Source: HIMB11 sp965657135
GTDB lineage: Bacteria; Pseudomonadota; Alphaproteobacteria; Rhodobacterales; Rhodobacteraceae
NCBI GenBank assembly: GCA_965657135.1
Contig: CBFHNF010000023.1
Coordinates: forward strand, 1 to 29,125
Direction of reading: 5' to 3'
DNA: 29,125 bases
Position 1 is the stretch's first letter. Each line of letters begins with the position of its first letter. Shown here piece after piece: positions 24,729-29,125 of the stretch. The translations under genes were made by a program, and so were the position numbers. The notes under the pieces were generated by a model. That model was not told where the DNA came from. It ran no database searches and saw only the letters and a program-made list of their open reading frames with translations.

Positions 24729-24757
24729 GTGGGGTTCCTCCAAGGCTGTAACCCCAC
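24729..24757 (-). promoter_or_regulatory. hairpin in the leader of rplY
   Basis: GTGGGGTT (24729-24736) and AACCCCAC (24750-24757) form an 8-bp perfect inverted repeat with a 13-base loop, ending 10 bases before the rplY Shine-Dalgarno. No T-run follows on either strand. It may be an RNA element in the rplY leader, for example for ribosomal-protein feedback; that role is inference. Confidence 0.4.
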
Positions 24758-24793
24758 ATAAAGGCTGCTCTATAGACGTGATTTGTGAATTAG

Positions 24794-24822
24794 AAAAGCC
24801 CCAAAACCCACAAATTTGGGGC
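24794..24822 (-). terminator. terminator of lldD
   Basis: On the minus strand GCCCCAAA (24822-24815), a 9-base loop and TTTGGGGC (24805-24798) form a perfect 8-bp stem, followed by TTTT (24797-24794). It lies about 30 bases after the lldD stop. Confidence 0.8.
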
Positions 24823-24851
24823 CTTGGTGCAAAATCTCAATTTGGTTTCGC

Positions 24852-26018
24852 CTATTCCCAATCGCCGCCAAAGTTTTTGGGGATTAGCAGGGTATTGCGT
24901 GTCACTTCATCCATTGTTCGATGCCCGCAAAGCGCCATCGAGATATCCATTTCTTTGTGCAGAATCTCTAACGCCTTGGTCACACCTGCTTCGCCCATCG
25001 CACCAAGGCCGTAGATAAAGGTGCGCCCGATATAGGTGCCTTTCGCGCCTAATGCGACAGCCTTTAGAATGTCTTGGCCCGAGCGAATGCCGCCGTCCAC
25101 GTGCACTTCAACCTTGTCACCGACCGCATCCAAAATCGCAGGTAGCGCCTTGATTGAACTTAGCGCACCATCCAGTTGACGTCCGCCGTGGTTTGACACG
25201 ATGATTGCGTCGGCACCGACGTTTAGGGCCATTTTCGCGTCCTCTGCATCCAAAATGCCCTTTAGGATCACTTTGCCGCCCCATTCCTCTTTGATCTGTT
25301 TGATTTTATCCCAGTCTAGAGTGGGGTCAAATTGTTGTGCTGTCCAATCTATCAGGCTGGCTGGATCAGAGACATCTTCAACATGGCCCACGATATTTCC
25401 AAAAAAACGCCGTTTGGTTTTTAGCATTTCCAAACCCCAGCCCCATTTGGTGGATAGGTTGATCATGTTTTTTAATGTTGGCTTGGGCGGTGCAGATAGA
25501 CCATTTTTCAAATCTTTGTGGCGTTGCCCCAAAATTTGTAAATCCAGTGTAATTACAAGTGCAGAACAATTTGCGTCCTTTGCTCGTTGGATCAGGCGCG
25601 AAACGTAGTCTGTGTCACGCATTGTGTAGAGCTGAAACCAAAACGGCTTGGTCGTGTTTTCCGCAACATCTTCGATCGAACAGATCGACATGGTTGATAG
25701 CGTAAAAGGGACCCCGAATTTTTCGGCAGCGCGCGCTGCTTTGATTTCCCCATCTGCGCATTGCATTCCCGTCATCCCAACTGGCGCTAATGCAACGGGC
25801 ATTGCCACCGATTGTCCGATCATTTCGCTAGCGGTTGAGCGTCCGGTCATATCCACCGCGACCCTTTGGCGGAGCCTGAGTTGATCAAAATCAGACGTGT
25901 TTTCGCGGAATGTTTGCTCGGTCCAACTGCCGCTTTCGCAATAGTCAAAAAACATCTTTGGCACGCGACGGTGGTAAATATCTTTTAGGTCCTGAATGTT
26001 TGTGATTACAGTCATCAT
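24852..26018 (-). CDS. lldD: FMN-dependent alpha-hydroxy-acid (L-lactate) dehydrogenase
   Basis: This 388-residue flavoprotein oxidises an L-2-hydroxy acid, most likely L-lactate, to the 2-oxo acid and passes electrons to the quinone pool. The FMN and active-site residues are visible: PVALAPVGMTGM (74-85), PFWFQLYTMRD, Lys253 in VILKGI, and SNHGGRQLDGA (275-285) with the catalytic His277 and Arg280. Length is typical of LldD. Two adjacent ATG codons begin the frame (26018 and 26015); AAGGGA at 26027-26022 suits the second better. It has its own terminator and a separate promoter is expected upstream. Other hydroxy acids, such as glycolate or mandelate, cannot be excluded. Confidence 0.9.
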   Translation of the reverse strand: MMTVITNIQDLKDIYHRRVPKMFFDYCESGSWTEQTFRENTSDFDQLRLRQRVAVDMTGRSTASEMIGQSVAMPVALAPVGMTGMQCADGEIKAARAAEKFGVPFTLSTMSICSIEDVAENTTKPFWFQLYTMRDTDYVSRLIQRAKDANCSALVITLDLQILGQRHKDLKNGLSAPPKPTLKNMINLSTKWGWGLEMLKTKRRFFGNIVGHVEDVSDPASLIDWTAQQFDPTLDWDKIKQIKEEWGGKVILKGILDAEDAKMALNVGADAIIVSNHGGRQLDGALSSIKALPAILDAVGDKVEVHVDGGIRSGQDILKAVALGAKGTYIGRTFIYGLGAMGEAGVTKALEILHKEMDISMALCGHRTMDEVTRNTLLIPKNFGGDWE

Positions 26019-26071
26019 ATTTCCCTTTGAATTGGTCGCATTATTTGACCAATTTCGGGCAATTGCAAACT

Positions 26072-26101
26072 GAAAACGCCGCCAGAAGATGGGCGGCGTT
26101 T
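26072..26101 (-). terminator. terminator of trpA
   Basis: AAACGCCGCC (26074-26083) and GGCGGCGTTT (26092-26101) form a perfect 10-bp stem with an 8-base loop. On the minus strand the stem ends in TTT plus one more T (26073). It follows the trpA stop by about 18 bases. The T-run is short but the stem is strong. Confidence 0.78.
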
Positions 26102-26118
26102 AAAATAAGTGACTTCAA

Positions 26119-26910
26119 TTAAGCGCGATGCGCGCCATCTGCCAAGGATTTCACAAATTCCAACACGTCTGCTGTTGGTTTTCCTGCACCAAGTTCGCTG
26201 ACGATTGCCGATCCAACCACGGCACCATCTGCAATTGACGCAATTTCCTGTGCACGTTCGGGGGTTTTGATGCCAAATCCAACAATAACGGGTAAATCTG
26301 TTTGGGATTTTATCCGCGCGACTTCTGGTCCAACGTCATCTGCCTGCGCTTCTGCTGCGCCTGTGATCCCAGTAATTGAAACGTAATAAACAAAACCTGA
26401 TGTGTTTTGTAAAACCTTTGGTAGGCGCTTGTCATCTGTGGTCGGTGTGGCCAAGCGGATAAAATTCAAACCGACGTTTTGCGCGGGGATGCAAAGTTCG
26501 TCATCTTCCTCTGGTGGAAGATCAACTATGATCAACCCATCAATGCCAGCTTCCTTTGCATCGTTCAAAAATGCGTCCACGCCACGACTATAAATCGGGT
26601 TGTAATATCCCATCAAAACGATTGGTGTCTCTTGGTCGTTTTGGCGAAAGCGTCTGGCCAATTCCAGTGTGGTTTCTAGTGTCATGCCCTGTTCAAGGGC
26701 GCGTTGGCCAGCCAATTGGATAGTGGAACCATCTGCCATCGGATCCGTAAACGGCAATCCCAATTCGATGATGTCAACACCCGCTGAAGGTAATCCGCGC
26801 ACAAGTTCAAGAGATGTATCAAAATCCGGATCGCCCGCCATTACATAAGCAACGAATGCCTTTTTTCCTTCGGCGTTCAATCGGGCAAAGGTATCATCAA
26901 TGCGTGTCAT
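26119..26910 (-). CDS. trpA: tryptophan synthase alpha subunit
   Basis: The product of 263 residues cleaves indole-3-glycerol phosphate to indole and glyceraldehyde 3-phosphate and passes indole to TrpB. The TIM-barrel catalytic acids are Glu49 and Asp60 in IIELGLPFTDPMADG, at the same numbering as in the enteric enzyme. GYYNPIYSRG and VIVGFGIKTPERA are further family blocks. The start at 26910 (MTRIDDTFARL) fits the family; the frame runs 25 codons further upstream. The ribosome binding site is weak (GGGA). Unusually for a trp gene, neither trpB nor trpF is next to it; it is followed by a terminator and divergent from ychF. Confidence 0.95.
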   Translation of the reverse strand: MTRIDDTFARLNAEGKKAFVAYVMAGDPDFDTSLELVRGLPSAGVDIIELGLPFTDPMADGSTIQLAGQRALEQGMTLETTLELARRFRQNDQETPIVLMGYYNPIYSRGVDAFLNDAKEAGIDGLIIVDLPPEEDDELCIPAQNVGLNFIRLATPTTDDKRLPKVLQNTSGFVYYVSITGITGAAEAQADDVGPEVARIKSQTDLPVIVGFGIKTPERAQEIASIADGAVVGSAIVSELGAGKPTADVLEFVKSLADGAHRA

Positions 26911-27094
26911 TACAGTTATCCCAGTGTTCAAGTTTGGCCCAAACTGCCAGAGCAAACCAGGAATAACAATAGGGGCATCTGCCAAAATTCATGGAAAGGT
27001 AATTCAATTTAACGGGATGCGATCCTCTCTTGCGCGATGTGGTCATAGCGCATAGAAGCACCCCATCTAAAATTTGTGCAAAAAGGGTCACATC

Positions 27095-28192
27095 ATGGGA
27101 TTTAAAATGGGTATCGTTGGATTGCCAAATGTCGGTAAATCCACCCTATTTAACGCGCTTACAAAAACGGCAGCGGCACAGGCTGCGAATTTCCCGTTTT
27201 GCACAATCGAACCAAATGTTGGCGATGTTGCTGTGCCAGATGCTCGTTTGGATAAACTAGCCGCAATCGCCAGTTCAAAACAAATCATTCCAACACGAAT
27301 GACATTTGTTGATATTGCGGGTCTGGTGAAAGGCGCTTCAAAAGGCGAGGGATTGGGTAACCAATTCTTGGCCAACATCCGCGAGGTGGACGCCATCGCG
27401 CATGTACTGCGGTGTTTTGATGATGGGGATGTCACGCACGTTGAGGGGCGGGTGGATCCTGTCGCAGATGCTGAAACGATTGAAACCGAATTGATGATCG
27501 CGGATATGGAAAGCATCGAAAAACGATTGCAAAACCTCTCTCGCAAAGTGCGCGGCGGTGATAAAGAAGCGATTGCACAAGAGCGTTTGTTGAAGGCTGC
27601 GTTAGACGCGTTAGAAAACGGTCAACCAGCCCGCACCGTTGAGGTGGACACAGAGGATGCCAAAGCATGGAAAAGCCTGCAGCTCCTGACTACAAAACCG
27701 ATATTATATGTCTGTAATGTTGATGAATCCGCCGCAAAAGAAGGCAATAAATATTCTGCAGCAGTTGATAAAATGGCCGCAGAGCAGGGGGCCGCAACCG
27801 TATTGATTTCCGCACAAATCGAAGAAGAAATCAGCCAGCTCGAAGGGGATGAGGCCGAAATGTTTCTGGACGAAATGGGTCTTGAGGAAGCGGGACTAGA
27901 TCGGCTAATTCAGGCGGGATACGGGCTTTTGCGACTGGAAACATATTTTACCGTAGGTCCCAAAGAAGCGCGTGCATGGACAATCCGTGTTGGCACTGCT
28001 GCCCCCCAAGCTGCTGGAGTAATTCATGGTGATTTCGAGCGTGGCTTTATTCGCGCAGAAACTGTAGCCTATGATGATTATATTGCATGTAATGGCGAAA
28101 GCGGTGCGCGCGATGCTGGAAAATTGCGGGTCGAGGGCAAATCGTACATCGTCCAAGATGGTGATGTGTTGCACTTCCTATTCAACGCTTGA
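27095..28192 (+). CDS. ychF: YchF/EngD-type ATPase
   Basis: This 365-residue protein is an Obg-family NTPase that binds the ribosome and is redox-regulated; family members prefer ATP. The P-loop GLPNVGKST is at residues 9-17 and FVDIAGLVKGASKGEGLGNQ contains the switch II region. A coiled-coil insert around residues 130-200 and a C-terminal TGS domain ending with GKSYIVQDGDVLHFLFNA complete the usual layout. ATG 27095 has AAGGG (27083-27087) seven bases upstream; the frame extends seven codons to an earlier TTG-like start with no better site. Confidence 0.96.
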   Translation: MGFKMGIVGLPNVGKSTLFNALTKTAAAQAANFPFCTIEPNVGDVAVPDARLDKLAAIASSKQIIPTRMTFVDIAGLVKGASKGEGLGNQFLANIREVDAIAHVLRCFDDGDVTHVEGRVDPVADAETIETELMIADMESIEKRLQNLSRKVRGGDKEAIAQERLLKAALDALENGQPARTVEVDTEDAKAWKSLQLLTTKPILYVCNVDESAAKEGNKYSAAVDKMAAEQGAATVLISAQIEEEISQLEGDEAEMFLDEMGLEEAGLDRLIQAGYGLLRLETYFTVGPKEARAWTIRVGTAAPQAAGVIHGDFERGFIRAETVAYDDYIACNGESGARDAGKLRVEGKSYIVQDGDVLHFLFNA

Positions 28193-28279
28193 CAATATCA
28201 TAACATTTTTAGGAGTGTTTTGATCTTTTTATCAATTCGCCCCTTGTCCCTCAGCGCTTAGGTAGATAAACCAATCGAC

Positions 28280-28369
28280 GGAAACGTGGCCGAGTGGTCG
28301 AAGGCGCTCCCCTGCTAAGGGAGTAGGCGGGAAACCGTCTCGAGGGTTCGAATCCCTTCGTTTCCGCCA
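28280..28369 (+). tRNA. tRNA-Ser(GCU)
   Basis: A complete class II tRNA. The acceptor strands GGAAACG (28280-28286) and CGTTTCC (28359-28365) pair perfectly; the discriminator base is G and CCA (28367-28369) is encoded. The anticodon stem-loop CTCCCCTGCTAAGGGAG shows the anticodon GCT at 28314-28316, which reads AGC and AGU serine codons. A long variable arm with GGCGGGAAACCGTC, and the T arm GAGGGTTCGAATCCCTT, confirm tRNA-Ser. tRNA-Ser genes are frequent insertion sites for integrative elements, and the DNA after this one looks unlike the rest of the window. Confidence 0.97.
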
Positions 28370-28600
28370 CCATACCTCATTAATTGTAAGCTTATTAATG
28401 GCTTGTATTATTAAGACTAAATCTGTCCCCAATCCTGTCCCCTAAAAATAATCTAAAGCTGCGCCTCACGCGCGCGTAGCTCAGCACGCAGAGTGTGCGG
28501 TACACACAAATTTACTTCCCCAACAATTTAAATCGAATAAGCTCGAACATGAGAAAGTACGGGCTGAATACTGAAGGTTTTTATTTGTGTAATTACCCTA
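28370..28600. other. spacer after tRNA-Ser without a recognised gene
   Basis: The 231 bases hold no supported gene. CTGTCCCC occurs twice, at 28423-28430 and 28435-28442. A GTGTGC-rich hairpin lies near 28492-28506. No second copy of the tRNA 3' end (an attachment-site duplicate) is found in the part of the downstream DNA that is visible. Confidence 0.5.
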
Positions 28601-29125
28601 TCAAAAACTCGCGCTTTTGATAAACTTTCCAGATACTCGCGGGCAACCTTCTGCCGAACCATCTACAAACAGGCGATTTGGGCTGGCGGTCACTATCCTT
28701 GAATAGCCTTTTCCAAATAGGCTTACACTTTCACCTGGATACATCCAAATCCAACTGTAGCTTTCATTTTTTCTTCCAGTATTTGGGTAAGGAGAAACAA
28801 TCCAATTTTCGTGGCCATACCATATTTGGTCAATCGTTCCCCATTCGCATTCCGCGGTAATTTTCCAACTCCTCCATCTTTGCCAAGAACAACCACCAAC
28901 CCAGCCTCTGTCCTTCCCAGGAACAGCATTCTTAAAGCAATTTTCGTAAGTGATAAATTCTGGGTTTACGTTGGCAATTCCATAACGGACGACGCTAGGA
29001 GCTTTCTTTTTGGATGCGACTGTATTTTTGCATGGGGTATCCACTTCACGCAACTTTTCAACAGTATTAGTGATAGCCTGATCGCTGATGTCATATTTGT
29101 CACCTGTGGCTTCAGCTAATCGACT
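28601..29125 (-). CDS. unrecognised protein, C-terminal part (5' end outside window)
   Basis: A minus-strand frame is open from the right edge through 174 codons to the TGA at 28603-28601; a start codon is not required inside the window, so the gene probably begins beyond it. I do not recognise the family. The visible part has a helical, charged start (ITNTVEKLREVD) followed by a Cys-, Trp- and Tyr-rich domain with GWVGGCSWQRWRSWK, TAECEWGTIDQIWYGHENW and SWIWMYPGESVSLFG. Five cysteines and very many tryptophans suggest a compact secreted or extracellular domain, but this is inference. Its position directly after tRNA-Ser and its lack of a familiar neighbour suggest accessory DNA. A stem (28599-28622) spans its stop codon. 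Confidence 0.55.
   Translation of the reverse strand, partial: SRLAEATGDKYDISDQAITNTVEKLREVDTPCKNTVASKKKAPSVVRYGIANVNPEFITYENCFKNAVPGKDRGWVGGCSWQRWRSWKITAECEWGTIDQIWYGHENWIVSPYPNTGRKNESYSWIWMYPGESVSLFGKGYSRIVTASPNRLFVDGSAEGCPRVSGKFIKSASF

Noticed and set aside
27088..27546. Minus-strand frame of 152 codons over ychF
   Set aside because: It is antisense to the conserved ATPase domain of ychF and resembles no family.
28232..28432. Minus-strand frame of 66 codons
   Set aside because: It is antisense to tRNA-Ser; such frames are a frequent false annotation over tRNA genes.
28471..28500. tRNA-like start resembling a D arm (GTAGCTCAG with GAGT)
   Set aside because: The D loop lacks the GG pair, no anticodon stem or T arm follows, and no acceptor stem can be formed.

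Overview
This window looks like chromosomal DNA of a marine alphaproteobacterium of the Rhodobacterales (Roseobacter group). The support is the gene set read from the sequence: an HdaA-type DnaA inactivator, a short prolyl-tRNA synthetase without an editing insertion, an L25/CTC ribosomal protein with an acidic tail, a TerB plus C-terminal J-domain chaperone, a PraR-like XRE regulator, and a small RTX protein with an N-terminal membrane anchor. Base composition is moderate, with several strongly AT-rich patches. The assignment comes from protein-family recognition, not from a search.

Layout. 1-196 is the 3' part of RNase P RNA (rnpB), cut by the left edge. Then come rpmG (+), a BI-1 family membrane protein and a quinone oxidoreductase-like MDR enzyme (both -). 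2790-5360 (+) holds an XRE regulator, hisN and an 8-oxoguanine deaminase; guanine deaminase guaD (-) converges on it. 6792-8734 (+) is mgtE overlapped by the 5-formyl-THF cyclo-ligase gene. A decayed BCCT transporter pseudogene (-) follows. 9708-12317 (+) carries a YmdB-type phosphoesterase, an EamA transporter and yebC. After an AT-rich gap comes a small regulator-like gene broken by an in-frame TAG, then LysE and EamA exporters, a VOC protein, a GNAT acetyltransferase, a DjlA-like protein and the RTX protein (all +).

17392-20769 (-) is a likely operon: AI-2E family permease, hdaA, ppx. proS (+) follows, with a possible 11-codon upstream reading frame. Then on the minus strand come lldD, rplY, pth and a DUF2332 gene, and trpA, each of lldD, rplY and trpA having a hairpin terminator. 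ychF (+) and tRNA-Ser(GCU) (+) close the conserved part. Beyond the tRNA are about 230 bases without a gene and an unrecognised gene (-) that runs off the right edge; this is the only part that looks accessory.

Most of the window is conserved housekeeping and metabolism. The less ordinary points are two decayed genes, several hairpins and leader structures, a GNAT gene whose apparent start codon is non-standard, an AT-rich patch inside guaD, and the unknown gene beside tRNA-Ser. I found no CRISPR array, insertion sequence or recognisable defence system.
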